NCBI RefSeq assembly: GCF_900102625.1 | Contig: NZ_FMZC01000004.1 | Span: 62,001 to 126,000, forward strand | DNA: 64,000 nucleotides | DNA from: Paracidovorax valerianellae | GTDB lineage: Bacteria > Pseudomonadota > Gammaproteobacteria > Burkholderiales > Burkholderiaceae_C | Direction of reading: 5' to 3' | Shown here: piece after piece, positions 17,476-28,539 of the stretch | Layout: every line of letters begins with the position of its first letter | How positions within the stretch are numbered: the first letter of the stretch is position 1 | The notes under the pieces: generated by a model | Databases searched by the model: none | What the model was told of the DNA's origin: nothing | What the model saw: only the letters and a program-made list of their open reading frames with translations | Made by a program: the position numbers and the translations under genes

Positions 17476-19083
17476 TCAGGCGAGCAGGCCCAGCGCCGGG
17501 TTGCGACCGCGCGTGGCTTCGTCGGCCAGATGGAACTGCTGCACCACCTGCGACAGGCGCGCGGCCTGTTCGCGCAGCGATTCGGCGGCGGCGGCCGATT
17601 GCTCGACCAGCGCGGCGTTCTGCTGGGTCATGCGGTCGATCTCGCCCACCGAGCCGTTGACCTGGCCGATGCCGGTGGTCTGCTCGGCCGAGGCCGAATT
17701 GATCTCGCCGATGATGTCCGACACGCGCTGCACGCTGTCCACGATTTCCTTCATGGCCGCGCCGGCGTCCTCGACGTGGCGCACGCCGCCCTCCACGGCC
17801 GACACGCTGGAGCTGATCAGCGCCTTGATTTCCTTGGCGGCTTCGGCCGAGCGCTGGGCCAGGCTGCGCACCTCGCCCGCCACCACGGCGAACCCACGGC
17901 CTTGTTCACCGGCGCGCGCCGCTTCCACGGCGGCGTTCAGCGCCAGGATGTTGGTCTGGAACGCGATGCCGTCGATCACGCCGATGATGTCGCCGATCTT
18001 GCGGCTGGAACTGGAGATCTCGTGCATGCTGGCCACGGCCTGCTGCACCACGCTGCCCCCGCGCGTGGCAATGCCCGATGCGGACGATGCCAGTTGGTTA
18101 GCCACCTGGGACGACGATGCCGTCTGCTGCACGGTGGTGGTGAGGTCGGCCAGCGAAGCCACGGCCTCTTGCGCGTTGCTGGCGGTCTGCTCGGTGCGGC
18201 CCGACAGGTCCTGGTTGCCGGTGGCGATCTCGGCGCTGGCGGTGGCGATGCTGCCGCTGGCGTCGCGCACTTGCGATACCAGCGCGCCCAGGCCGTGCTG
18301 CATGTCGTCCAGCGCACGTTGCAGGTCCGCCACTTCGTCGCGGCCCTCCACCTGCACGCGCTGGGACAGGTCGCCGCCGGCGATGGCCTGCGCCATGCGC
18401 CGCGCTTCGGCCAGCGGACGGCAGATGGACACCATGTTGAGCAGGGTCAGCGGCACCACGACGACGATGGTGATCAGCACCGCCAGCACGAAGAGCCACT
18501 GGGTTTCGCTGGACACGCGCTTTTGCTGCGCGGCGACCTCAGCCACTTCGTTGCGCAGGCTGGTGTCCAGCTGGGCCATGAGCTTGTCGGCCTCGGCGAA
18601 CTCGGTCACGGCCTTGCCGCTCATGCGGTTGGCGATGGTGGCGGTGTCGTAGCCGCCGGCCTCCAGCTGGCGGGCCACGTGGGCGAATTGCTCCTTGTAG
18701 CTGTCCAGCCGCTTGACGATGTCGCGCACCAGGGCGTTGTCCGGGTCTTCAGGGCCTTCCAGGAACTTGGCCGAAACCTTCTTGGCACGCTCCAGGCTGG
18801 CGAGCCAGGCCGTGTGGGCCTGCTTCACGCCCTCGGGCTTTTCGTACTGGATGATCATGTCCTTCTCGAACTGGCGGATGGCGCCCATCTCGCCCCGAAG
18901 GTCGGCCATGTAGCCCACTTCGGAGAAGGAATTCGTCATGAAATCCTCGCTCATCGCGTGGATCCGGAACATGCCCAGCATGCCCGCGCCCCCCAGCAGT
19001 CCCAGCAAACCCAGCACCACGCCAATGGCGCCCAGCATGCGCACCCGAATCGAAAAACCCCGCATGAGCGAAAAGAAATTCAT
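17476..19083 (-). CDS. Methyl-accepting chemotaxis protein
   Basis: A 535-residue transmembrane chemoreceptor. Membrane segments are at about 15-38 and 198-220, with a four-helix-bundle type periplasmic domain between them. A HAMP domain follows ([23 protein letters not shown]), then the long cytoplasmic coiled coil with the invariant hairpin tip around [24 protein letters not shown], which binds CheW/CheA. There is no C-terminal CheR-docking pentapeptide. An AGAGGAC ribosome site precedes the ATG. It is monocistronic; the ligand is unknown. No flagellar sigma-28 promoter was recognised upstream. Confidence 0.95.
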   Translation of the reverse strand: MNFFSLMRGFSIRVRMLGAIGVVLGLLGLLGGAGMLGMFRIHAMSEDFMTNSFSEVGYMADLRGEMGAIRQFEKDMIIQYEKPEGVKQAHTAWLASLERAKKVSAKFLEGPEDPDNALVRDIVKRLDSYKEQFAHVARQLEAGGYDTATIANRMSGKAVTEFAEADKLMAQLDTSLRNEVAEVAAQQKRVSSETQWLFVLAVLITIVVVVPLTLLNMVSICRPLAEARRMAQAIAGGDLSQRVQVEGRDEVADLQRALDDMQHGLGALVSQVRDASGSIATASAEIATGNQDLSGRTEQTASNAQEAVASLADLTTTVQQTASSSQVANQLASSASGIATRGGSVVQQAVASMHEISSSSRKIGDIIGVIDGIAFQTNILALNAAVEAARAGEQGRGFAVVAGEVRSLAQRSAEAAKEIKALISSSVSAVEGGVRHVEDAGAAMKEIVDSVQRVSDIIGEINSASAEQTTGIGQVNGSVGEIDRMTQQNAALVEQSAAAAESLREQAARLSQVVQQFHLADEATRGRNPALGLLA

Positions 19084-19189
19084 GTCTGTCGTCCTCTAAT
19101 CTCTTCGGTGCCCAAAGAAAAGATGTGCACCATATGCAACCAAACGTTGCAGTGTGCCAGAGCCATGGGCTTTTAACTGAATGTAACTA

Positions 19190-21547
<2,358 letters not shown>

Positions 21548-21554
21548 GCCCGGC

Positions 21555-21585
21555 ACCTTAAACCTTGACGTCGTGGCAAGGTCAA
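21555..21585 (-). promoter_or_regulatory. CueR/MerR-type promoter of copA
   Basis: On the minus strand TTGACC (21580-21585) and TAAGGT (21555-21560) are separated by 19 bp, the over-long spacer typical of MerR-family promoters. The spacer carries the inverted repeat ACCTTG...CAAGGT (21562-21582), close to known CueR operators. Activation by Cu(I)-CueR would untwist it for transcription of copA. Confidence 0.85.
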
Positions 21586-21609
21586 GGCACGGTGAAAGCG
21601 ATGGTCCGC

Positions 21610-21640
21610 TTGACTCTGCCAACATGTCAGGGTTCACCAT
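21610..21640 (+). promoter_or_regulatory. Second CueR-like promoter, for copZ-cueR
   Basis: On the plus strand TTGACT (21610-21615) is followed after 19 bp by CACCAT (21635-21640). An imperfect inverted repeat, ACTCTG...CAGGGT (21613-21633), covers the spacer. It lies 44 bp before copZ and resembles the copA operator in layout but with weaker symmetry and a weaker -10. Confidence 0.55.
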
Positions 21641-21683
21641 CGGCGGACCCGGAAACTTTTCAACCCACTGAACGGAGCACCCC

Positions 21684-21881
21684 ATGCAACACCATCTTCA
21701 AGTCACCGGCATGACCTGCGGCCACTGCGAACGCGCGGTCGTCCATGCCGTCCGCCAGGTCGACCCCGAGGCCACCGTGCAGGTCGATTTGGCCCAGGGC
21801 AAGGTCGTGGTCGAGAGCGACAAAGCCCGCGACGCGCTGGCCGCCGCGATCACCGAAGAGGGCTACACGGTCGCCGCATGA
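21684..21881 (+). CDS. copZ: Copper chaperone CopZ (single HMA domain)
   Basis: A 65-residue cytosolic metallochaperone of one heavy-metal-associated domain. The Cu(I)-binding motif GMTCGHC is at residues 9-15, and the ferredoxin-like fold ends with EEGYTVAA. It passes copper to CopA or the regulator. A GGAG site precedes the ATG. The stop overlaps the cueR start (ATGA). It is divergent from copA across a 136-bp region with two CueR-like promoters. Confidence 0.92.
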   Translation: MQHHLQVTGMTCGHCERAVVHAVRQVDPEATVQVDLAQGKVVVESDKARDALAAAITEEGYTVAA

Positions 21882-22315
21882 GCACGCCGGCCGCGACCGC
21901 ACCGCAGGGCTGGCCCGTTGCCATCGGCGCGGCCGCCGAACGGGCCGGCGTGTCGCCCCGCATGGTCCGCCACTACGAGGCCCTGGGCCTGCTGGCCGGC
22001 GTGGCGCGCACCGGCAGCGGCTACCGCCAATACACCGAGGCCGACGTGCACACCCTGCGCTTCATCCGCCGCAGCCGCGACTTGGGGTTCTCGATGGAAG
22101 AGATCGCCACCCTGCTCGGCCTGTGGCAGGACAAGCGCCGCGCCAGCGCCCACGTGAAGCAGATCGCCCAGGCCCACATCGACGACCTGGCCCAGCGCAT
22201 CGCCGCCATGCAGGCCATGCAGCGCACGCTGCAGTCGCTGGTGGGCTGCTGCCAGGGGGACGAGCGGCCGGACTGTCCGATCCTGGACGACCTGGCAGGC
22301 CCAACTGCAAGTTAG
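21878..22315 (+). CDS. cueR: Copper-responsive MerR-family regulator CueR
   Basis: A 145-residue MerR-type activator. The winged helix-turn-helix spans ~13-70 (IGAAAERAGVSPRMVRHYEALGLL, with SGYRQYTEADV). The dimerisation helix and a C-terminal metal loop follow. Cys125 and Cys133 are separated by seven residues, matching the two Cu(I)-ligating cysteines of CueR. The ~12-residue extension before the DNA-binding domain is longer than usual, but the ATG overlaps the copZ stop and no other start fits better. Expected to control both promoters in the copA-copZ gap. Confidence 0.9.
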   Translation: MSTPAATAPQGWPVAIGAAAERAGVSPRMVRHYEALGLLAGVARTGSGYRQYTEADVHTLRFIRRSRDLGFSMEEIATLLGLWQDKRRASAHVKQIAQAHIDDLAQRIAAMQAMQRTLQSLVGCCQGDERPDCPILDDLAGPTAS

Positions 22316-22322
22316 CTCATCT

Positions 22323-22369
22323 TTTGATAGCTGTCAGCGCTACTTGGACATGCGCTGAAGCCAAAAAAC
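22323..22369. repeat. Dispersed element, type A tail
   Basis: TTTGATAGCTGTCAGCGC is followed by TGCGCTGAAGCCAAAAAAC. It ends in nearly the same tail as the copy at 47526 (TGCGCTGGAGGCCAAAAAG). It lies just after the cueR stop codon and could form a 3' hairpin of the copZ-cueR transcript. Confidence 0.6.
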
Positions 22370-22498
22370 AGGCAGAACGATCCCGACCACCAGGCAATCT
22401 CCCATGGCAGACTCGCCGCTTTATTTGCTTGAAGCGCCACGCGCACTGCACGCCAACGCCACTGAAATCTCTAGCCCCACCGCACCCTATCCACTGCC

Positions 22499-24157
22499 AT
22501 GCCCACTTCCGTCGCCCAGCTCCAACAATGGTTGCTTGAACCCGAAGGCCAGCGCCTGGAGTTTAAAGAGGCCAAACAGCGCTACGACTTTGAAAAGCTG
22601 CTCAAGTACTGCGTGGCCCTGGCCAACGAAGGCGGCGGCACCATGGTGCTGGGCGTGACAGACAAGCGGCCTCGGCGCATCGTCGGTTCGTTGGCCTTTG
22701 AAGCGCCAGAGCGCACAGAGGCGGGCTTGCACCAACGGCTGGGGCATCGCATCCCGGTCGAAGAACTCCGTCTGCCGGAGGGGCGGGTGGTGATAGTGCA
22801 TGTCCCTGCCCGGCTGCCGGGCACGGCCTGGGAGATCAACGGCCAATACTTCAAACGCGCGGGCGACGACCTCGCTGCATTGAGCGGCCAGGAACTGCGC
22901 GACCTCTTTGCCGAGACTGGCCCAGACTTTTCTGCCCAGCCCTGCCCTGGTGCCACGTTGGCGGATTTGGAACCTGAATCCATAGCGCTCTTTCGCGAGC
23001 GCTGGGCCCGTAAAAGCGGTGACGTCCGCAGGCGCGACTTAAGCGACCAGCAAACTCTGCGCGATGCCGAGTTATTGGTGGAGGGCGACCAGGTGAGCTA
23101 TGCAGCGCTCATCCTGTTTGGTACCCGCGCAGGCCTCACCCGGTGGCTGGCCCAGGCTGAGCTGGTGTTTGAATACCGCTCGTCCGAAGCCGCTGGCCCA
23201 GCTTCGGACCGGGAGGAATACCGCGCAGGCTTTTTTGCTTGGCAAGACGCGCTGTGGAAAAAGATCAACCTGCGCAACGACCGCCAGAGCTACCAGGACG
23301 ATTTCTTTCGCATGGACCTGCCCACCTTCGCTGAAGTGCCGGTGCGTGAAGCCATCTTGAACGCCGTCGCTCATCGCGATTACAGGTTGGGTGGATCGAT
23401 CTTCATCCGGCAGTTTGCCAAGCGGCTGGAAGTGGTGAGCCCTGGCGGCCTACCTCCGGGCATTACCCCGGAAAACATCATCGACCAGCAATACCCACGC
23501 AATCGCCGCTTGGCAGAAGCTTTAGGGCGGTGCGGCCTGATCGAGCGCTCTGGACAGGGCCTGAACTTGATGATGGAAAGCGCCGTGCGTCAGGGCAAGC
23601 CGCTGCCTAGCTTTGCGGGCACGGCCACGCATGAAGTGCGGCTGACGCTGGAGGGCGGGGTGCGCAACCCGGCGTTCGTGCGGTTTATGGAGCGGCTGGG
23701 TGAAGAGACGCTGCGCAGTTTCTCGACGCTGGACTATCTGGCACTTGAGAGATTGGAACAAGGCCGTCCGCTCACCCCAGAAATTCAAGAACGCTTGCCC
23801 GCCCTGGCAGAGGTAGGGGCAGTGGAAGTGATGGGCCGTGGCAAAACTCCGAAATACATGCTGGCTGCCGCTTTGTATGCGACGCTGGGAAACAAAGGCA
23901 CCTATACCCGCAAGCGGGGCTTGGATCACGGCACCAACAAGGCCCTGTTGCTGCAACATCTCAAAGACCAGGGGGAAGCGGGTGCCCCGCTCAGCGAGTT
24001 CCGACAAGTGTTGTCGTCGCTGCCCACGAAAGCGGTGCAAAAACTGCTTGATGAGTTACGCAATGAGGGTTTGATCGGTGTTCATGGCCAGCGGCGTTGG
24101 GCCCGCTGGTACCTTGCAGATATGGCAGTCTTTAAACCCGATGCTGCCAAAAGGTAA
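22499..24157 (+). CDS. AlbA_2/Schlafen-domain ATP-binding protein with C-terminal winged helices
   Basis: A 552-residue protein of the group annotated as 'ATP-binding protein, putative DNA-binding domain'. The N-terminal AlbA_2 (Schlafen-related) domain shows LEFKEAK at residues 20-26 and ANEGGGTMVLGVTD near 42-55. A GHKL-like ATP-binding segment follows, with VREAILNAVAHRDY and later RNRRLAEALGRCGLIERSGQGL. The last ~130 residues look like one or two winged helix-turn-helix domains. Base use is less GC-rich than in its neighbours, and AT-rich DNA follows. Members occur as transcription regulators and in defence islands; the role here is unknown. Confidence 0.8.
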   Translation: MPTSVAQLQQWLLEPEGQRLEFKEAKQRYDFEKLLKYCVALANEGGGTMVLGVTDKRPRRIVGSLAFEAPERTEAGLHQRLGHRIPVEELRLPEGRVVIVHVPARLPGTAWEINGQYFKRAGDDLAALSGQELRDLFAETGPDFSAQPCPGATLADLEPESIALFRERWARKSGDVRRRDLSDQQTLRDAELLVEGDQVSYAALILFGTRAGLTRWLAQAELVFEYRSSEAAGPASDREEYRAGFFAWQDALWKKINLRNDRQSYQDDFFRMDLPTFAEVPVREAILNAVAHRDYRLGGSIFIRQFAKRLEVVSPGGLPPGITPENIIDQQYPRNRRLAEALGRCGLIERSGQGLNLMMESAVRQGKPLPSFAGTATHEVRLTLEGGVRNPAFVRFMERLGEETLRSFSTLDYLALERLEQGRPLTPEIQERLPALAEVGAVEVMGRGKTPKYMLAAALYATLGNKGTYTRKRGLDHGTNKALLLQHLKDQGEAGAPLSEFRQVLSSLPTKAVQKLLDELRNEGLIGVHGQRRWARWYLADMAVFKPDAAKR

Positions 24158-24494
24158 AGAAATTCTTTAACCGAACAGAATATTTCATATAAATCAACGA
24201 CTTATAAAACCCATAGCTGGTTAGAAAACACGATGGCGGGTTAAACAGCATGTTTAAGTCAAACCATATCCACTGGTCGCACAACGCAAAAACGTCTCCT
24301 TCCTCATGCAGTGAAGGCTACGTCTTGACAACATCAAATTACAGTTTCTATAGCCTGCAGTGAATTTTGATCGTTTTGGCAAAAAAGATAGCAACCTGCC
24401 CTACCAGTGATTGCCTTGCAGTGGCAAAAGCCTTGCAATGAGTTGCGGCAAAAGCGGTGGCAGCTCATTTTTCAATAGCAAACAGGAGACAACG
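24158..24494. other. AT-rich intergenic stretch after the AlbA_2 gene
   Basis: About 340 bp, clearly lower in GC than the window average, with no convincing reading frame. It contains two exact copies of TGCAGTGAA (24307 and 24356) and a degenerate ATAGC-type element near 24347-24400. Just before the next gene AATAGCAAACAGGAGAC supplies the ribosome site of the enoyl-CoA hydratase gene. It looks like the border of an acquired segment. Confidence 0.5.
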
Positions 24495-25292
24495 ATGCCA
24501 CCTGCACCCGACGCCCCCAGCCCGCCCCTGGTCTTTCACCGCGAAGGCCCGGTCGCCACGCTGCAGTTCAACCGCCCCGCCGCGCTCAACGCCATCGATG
24601 TGCCCATGGCCCAGGCGCTGTGCGCCGCCGCGCGCAGCATCGCGGCCGATCCGGGCGTGCGCGCCGTGGTGCTGTGCGGCGCGGGCAAGGGCTTCATGGC
24701 CGGGGGCGACCTGGCCACGCTGCGCGACGATCCGGCGCAGGGCGCGGCCGACCTGCTGGGGCCGTTGAACGAGGCCGTCACCTTGCTCGCGAACATCGAT
24801 GCGCCCGTGATCGCCAAGGTGCACGGCGTGGCGGCCGGCGCGGGCATGAGCCTGATGCTGCTGGCCGACTTCATCCTCGCCGCCGAGGGCACGCGCTTCA
24901 ATCTGGCGTACATCAACCTGGGCACCTGCTGCGACGTGGGCGCCTCGTGGTCGCTGCCGCGCCAGGTGGGGCTGCGCCGCGCGCTGGAAATCGCGCTGCT
25001 GGGCGACACGCTCACCAGCGCCGACGCCGAGCGCCTGGGCCTCGTCAACCGGGTGGTGCCCGCCGATCAGCTCGATGCGGCGGTGGATGCACTCGCCACC
25101 CGCCTGGCCGCCGGCCCCACCGTGGCGCTGGGCCACATGCGCCGGTTGATGCGCGCCTCTTTCGACCGCGACTTGCCCGAGCAACTGGCCGCAGAAAGCC
25201 GCGCCTTCGACGAATGCGCCCGCACGGCCGATCTGCCTGCGGGCATCGCCGCCTTCTACGCCAAAGAGAAGCCGAATTTCCAGGGCCGCTGA
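24495..25292 (+). CDS. Enoyl-CoA hydratase/isomerase family protein
   Basis: A 265-residue crotonase-fold enzyme acting on CoA thioesters. The oxyanion-hole segments are present: FMAGGDLATL near residue 63 and KVHGVAAGAGMSLML near 109. The usual catalytic Glu pair of true hydratases is not obvious (NLGTCCDVGASW replaces the usual Glu-containing loop), so it may be an isomerase or a divergent member. AGGAGAC lies ahead of the ATG at 24495. The thiolase gene follows after 175 bp in the same direction, which suggests a fatty-acid or aromatic-acid degradation role. Confidence 0.88.
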   Translation: MPPAPDAPSPPLVFHREGPVATLQFNRPAALNAIDVPMAQALCAAARSIAADPGVRAVVLCGAGKGFMAGGDLATLRDDPAQGAADLLGPLNEAVTLLANIDAPVIAKVHGVAAGAGMSLMLLADFILAAEGTRFNLAYINLGTCCDVGASWSLPRQVGLRRALEIALLGDTLTSADAERLGLVNRVVPADQLDAAVDALATRLAAGPTVALGHMRRLMRASFDRDLPEQLAAESRAFDECARTADLPAGIAAFYAKEKPNFQGR

Positions 25293-25467
25293 CGCCGGCG
25301 CGCCAGCCGGGCGCGCTCAGGGCGCCTACCATTCGGCGCGTGCGCAGCGCCACACTGGCTGCCTCGAGTGCTTCCAAGCGCGATGGCTATCCTGCTGCGG
25401 CCCTTTCTTTGTTTCATTCATTCAGCCATTCATCCGTCCATACCCATTCCTTGAGGAGACCCTTGCC

Positions 25468-26655
25468 ATGAACCAACGCGACGTCTTCATCGTCGGCACT
25501 GCCCGCACCGCCATCGGTACCTTCGGCGGCACGCTCAAGGACGTGCCCAACAGCCAGCTGGCCACCACGGTCACGCGCGCCGCCATCGAGCGCAGCGGGC
25601 TCGCGCCCGACACGGTGGGCCACGTGGTCATGGGCAACGTCATCCCGACCGACACCAAGGACGCCTACCTCGCCCGCGTGGCCGCCATCGATGCGGGCTG
25701 CCCCATCGAGACGCCGGCCTTCAACGTGAACCGCCTGTGCGGCTCGGGCCTGCAGGCCATCGTGTCGGCGGCGCAGGCCATCATGCTGGGCGACTGCGAC
25801 GTGGCCATCGGCGGTGGCAGCGAATCCATGAGCCGCGGCCCCTACTTCGACACCGCTGCACGCTACGGCCAGCGCATGGGTGACGCCAAGAGCATCGACT
25901 ACATGCTGGGCATCCTGCACGACCCCTGGCAGAAGATGCACATGGGCATCACCGCCGAGAACGTGGCCGAGCGCTACCGCATCAGCCGCGACATGCAGGA
26001 CGAACTGGCCGCCGCCAGCCAGCACCGCGCCGCCGCGGCCATCGCGGCCGGGTACTTCAAGGAGCAGATCGTTCCCGTGGAGATCACCACGCGCAAAGGC
26101 ACGGTGCAGTTCGACACCGACGAGCACGTGCGCGGCAACACCACGCTGGAGGTGCTCGCCGGCATGAAGCCCGCCTTCAAGAAGGACGGCGGCAGCGTCA
26201 CCGCCGGCAATGCCTCGGGCATCAACGACGGCGCCGCCGCCGTGGTGCTGGTGGGCGGCGACCGCGTCGCGGCGCTGGGTGCCAAGCCGCTCGCGCGCCT
26301 CGTCGGCTATGCGCATGCGGGCGTGGACCCGGCCTACATGGGCATCGGCCCGGTGCCCGCCACGCGCCAGGTGCTGCAGCGCACCGGCCTCAGGATCGAA
26401 GACATGGACGTCATCGAGGCCAACGAAGCCTTCGCTGCCCAGGCCTGCGCCGTCATCCAGGAACTGGGCCTGGACCCGGCCAAGGTCAACCCCAACGGCT
26501 CCGGCATCTCCCTGGGCCATCCGGTGGGCGCCACCGGCGCGATCATCACGACCAAGGCCATCGCCGAACTGCACCGCACCGGCGGGCGCTATGCGCTGGT
26601 GACGATGTGCATCGGGGGCGGGCAAGGGATCGCTGCGGTGTTCGAGCGGGTTTGA
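25468..26655 (+). CDS. bktB: Acetyl-CoA C-acyltransferase / beta-ketothiolase (BktB-like)
   Basis: A 395-residue thiolase. The acyl-enzyme Cys91 lies in NRLCGSGLQ, the active-site His351 in GISLGHPVGATG and the second Cys381 in MCIGGGQG, so the full catalytic set is present. The overall sequence resembles BktB of Cupriavidus more than the AtoB/PhaA type, including TARTAIGTFGG, ANEAFAAQACAV and LGLDPAKVNPNG. It condenses or cleaves beta-ketoacyl-CoA in fatty-acid oxidation or polyhydroxyalkanoate synthesis. GAGGAG precedes the ATG. Substrate range is inferred. Confidence 0.88.
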   Translation: MNQRDVFIVGTARTAIGTFGGTLKDVPNSQLATTVTRAAIERSGLAPDTVGHVVMGNVIPTDTKDAYLARVAAIDAGCPIETPAFNVNRLCGSGLQAIVSAAQAIMLGDCDVAIGGGSESMSRGPYFDTAARYGQRMGDAKSIDYMLGILHDPWQKMHMGITAENVAERYRISRDMQDELAAASQHRAAAAIAAGYFKEQIVPVEITTRKGTVQFDTDEHVRGNTTLEVLAGMKPAFKKDGGSVTAGNASGINDGAAAVVLVGGDRVAALGAKPLARLVGYAHAGVDPAYMGIGPVPATRQVLQRTGLRIEDMDVIEANEAFAAQACAVIQELGLDPAKVNPNGSGISLGHPVGATGAIITTKAIAELHRTGGRYALVTMCIGGGQGIAAVFERV

Positions 26656-26737
26656 AACGGTTGGAAACAGCCACATAGAACCCCGGCAGCAAGGCTTGCG
26701 GCCGACCAGGATCGGCCCTTTTGTCCGCGAACAGACG

Positions 26738-27130
26738 ATGCCTTGCATCTACCAGAACGCCGAAGCCTTGGAGGGGACCGGCAAGGTCGGCAGCAAGCAC
26801 TGCGTGGCCCTGCTGCAGCACTATGCACAACTGCCCCACACCAGTTCCTGGAAGCCGGGCGAGACCGTGTTCGGCAACGCCAATGTCAAGAAGGGCACGG
26901 CGATCGCCACCTTCAACAGCGCGGGCCGCTACGGCAGCTTGCCAACGGGCAACCACGCGGCATTCTTCATCTCGCAAGACCCCGGCGGTATCTGGATCAT
27001 GGACCAATGGCTGAGCGATACGCAAAAACCCAAGGTCTCCATGCGCTACATCCGCCCCAAGGTCCAGCGCAAGAACGGAGATTTTTCCGATCCCAGCAAC
27101 AACGCCGCTGCGTATTCCATCATCGAGTGA
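26738..27130 (+). CDS. BPSL0067-family, Tae2-like type VI secretion peptidoglycan amidase effector
   Basis: A 130-residue papain-like (NlpC/P60-type) cysteine peptidase fold. Cys22 in GSKHCVALL, His73 in TGNHAAFF and Asp89 in IMDQW form a likely catalytic triad. The GTGKVGSKHC start and GTAIATF segment match what I recall of the BPSL0067 family, whose Burkholderia members are type VI amidase effectors of group Tae2. There is no signal peptide, as expected for a T6SS-delivered toxin. The next gene encodes an exported protein of the matching immunity type. No T6SS structural genes are in the window. Function is inferred. Confidence 0.75.
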   Translation: MPCIYQNAEALEGTGKVGSKHCVALLQHYAQLPHTSSWKPGETVFGNANVKKGTAIATFNSAGRYGSLPTGNHAAFFISQDPGGIWIMDQWLSDTQKPKVSMRYIRPKVQRKNGDFSDPSNNAAAYSIIE

Positions 27131-27151
27131 CCGATCAGAAAGGCACCAACC

Positions 27152-27628
27152 ATGCGCCCAGCCACCCTTCTGCGCCGCGCGATAGCTCGCGCTTCGGCAC
27201 TCTCACTGAGCGCGGTGGCCATCGCAGCGCTGCATGTGGTTCCCGCCACCGCGGCCACGGCTGCGTTGGAATGCCCGGCCACCTTGCGCCTCACCTCTCC
27301 CCGCGCAGAGGCCGCCAACCTGCCAGCCGGCACGGAGATCGTGCTGGACCAGCGCCCGCTGCGCCTGACCGGCCATAACGTTTTCGACGGCCCACCGGCC
27401 CAGGGCGCCGTTCTGATGCCGCAGTCGGACAAGCCCGCCAAGGGCGGCTCCACGGCCGTCTGGAGTTTCGAGGGCGACTATCCCCACGGCAAGTTCCTCT
27501 CGTGCGACTACGCCGGAGGGGCCGTGCGCCTAGTGCAGCGCGTGGACGATGCAGTGAAGCGCTGCACCTCGCAATCGAGCACCTCGAAGAACCCCGCCAC
27601 GCTGCAGACGCGGTTCCAGTGCGAGTGA
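27152..27628 (+). CDS. STY0301-family exported protein, likely immunity partner of the Tae2-like amidase
   Basis: A 158-residue protein with a long signal peptide ending near PATAATA (residue ~36). The mature domain contains paired cysteines (ECPATLRL, FLSCDYAG, KRCTSQS, FQCE) and a GDYPHGKFLSCDYAG core resembling the STY0301 family. Such proteins are found directly after BPSL0067/Tae2-type amidases and act in the periplasm, where the toxin works. The gap to the upstream gene is 21 bp in the same direction, so they form a two-gene unit. Binding to the amidase is inferred. Confidence 0.72.
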   Translation: MRPATLLRRAIARASALSLSAVAIAALHVVPATAATAALECPATLRLTSPRAEAANLPAGTEIVLDQRPLRLTGHNVFDGPPAQGAVLMPQSDKPAKGGSTAVWSFEGDYPHGKFLSCDYAGGAVRLVQRVDDAVKRCTSQSSTSKNPATLQTRFQCE

Positions 27629-27708
27629 AGGACACCGCCTGACGGCGCCGCGAGCGATGAACGAAATGCTCGCGGGCGGTCCGATGCCTTAGCCGCCTCT
27701 GTCGATCA

Positions 27709-27766
27709 TTTGCTATTAATTTAGTAGCAAACTGACCAATGAATACGGCGGCAGAGCAGATTTTTT
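27709..27766. repeat. Dispersed element, type B tail
   Basis: The palindromic core TTTGCTATTAATTTAGTAGC (27709-27728, then AAA) is followed by CCAATGAATACGGCGGCAG and a T-run. Core and tail recur at 32888 and 50866. It lies between convergent genes and its end touches the stop of the DUF3297 gene. Confidence 0.7.
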
Positions 27767-28013
27767 ACTTATAGAACGCTTCTACCGCGCCCTTGAGCGT
27801 GATCATCAGCGGGCGCCCTTTGCGGTCCACCGTCTTGCCAGCAGGCACCTTCACCCAGCCGCCGCTCACACAGTATTCCTCCACGTCGAACCGCTCCTTG
27901 CCGTTGAAGCGGATGCCGATGTCGTGCTCGAACACGGCAGCGACATGGTGGGGGCTACGCGGGTCGATGGAAAGGTGGTCTGGGAGGTCGGGGCGTTGGG
28001 ATGCGTCGGTCAT
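27765..28013 (-). CDS. DUF3297 family protein
   Basis: An 82-residue protein whose sequence is characteristic of DUF3297: LPDHLSIDPRSPHH, VFEHDIGIRFNGKER, VEEYCVSGGWVKVPAGKTVDRKG and a final VEAFYK. It is widespread and highly conserved in proteobacteria; the role is unknown. The ATG at 28013 is preferred to a TTG at 28034. No signal or membrane segment is present. It seems to be a core gene at the edge of accessory DNA. Confidence 0.88.
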   Translation of the reverse strand: MTDASQRPDLPDHLSIDPRSPHHVAAVFEHDIGIRFNGKERFDVEEYCVSGGWVKVPAGKTVDRKGRPLMITLKGAVEAFYK

Positions 28014-28110
28014 AAGGTTTTCGATGGGATTCAAAGTTGCGGAAGGTTTATATATATTCGGAAATTAATCAGTCACTTGCTGGTCAGCCTATCAAACAAA
28101 GGGAGTCGGT

Positions 28111-28539
28111 TTGCCAAATACCTATAACTATCACGATCTCACCAATCTTCCTCCGGAAGAACTGTTTCTCTGGATCGCCATTGATCAGACGCTGGATCAA
28201 TTGGGCGGGGCTGATATTGCGGCAGCAGCAGCGGTCCTTTCAGGACAACCGTTTTTGCCAACCCGCGGTAAATTCGGAGGCGCGACCAAAGGAACGTCGA
28301 TTGCATCGGTTGTATCGAGAAAAATGCTTCAGCAGCGAATGCCTTTTGCTTTGCCGACCATTACCGGCGCCAGTTTAAGAACTCTCAAGATTACATTCAC
28401 AAGAAGCCTTGGTGCCTTTGTCGGAAGATTGGTGCCTGGCGTTGGCTGGACTGTATTGGCCTACGATGTTTTTCAGATCATCAACAAGTCCATCACTGTT
28501 TACAACTCCATTGCAATGAAAGAAGACCGCCTATGGTAA
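28111..28539 (+). CDS. STM2901-like family protein
   Basis: A 142-residue protein resembling the enterobacterial STM2901 family: an N-terminal PPEELFLWIAIDQTLDQLG block, then LPTRGKFGGATKGTSIAS, and a hydrophobic C-terminal region GAFVGRLVPGVGWTVLAYDV that may insert in membrane. The only start that gives the whole family region is TTG at 28111. It is supported by AAAGGGAG seven bases upstream; no in-frame ATG occurs before residue 72. Its last seven bases overlap the next gene. Codon use is AT-richer than the surroundings, indicating transfer. Function is unknown. Confidence 0.78.
   Translation: MPNTYNYHDLTNLPPEELFLWIAIDQTLDQLGGADIAAAAAVLSGQPFLPTRGKFGGATKGTSIASVVSRKMLQQRMPFALPTITGASLRTLKITFTRSLGAFVGRLVPGVGWTVLAYDVFQIINKSITVYNSIAMKEDRLW

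Noticed and set aside
24300-24430. Short repeats TGCAGTGAA (x2) and a related TGCAGTGG as possible attachment or CRISPR repeats
   Set aside because: Only nine bases, irregular spacing and no integrase or cas gene nearby; too short to call.
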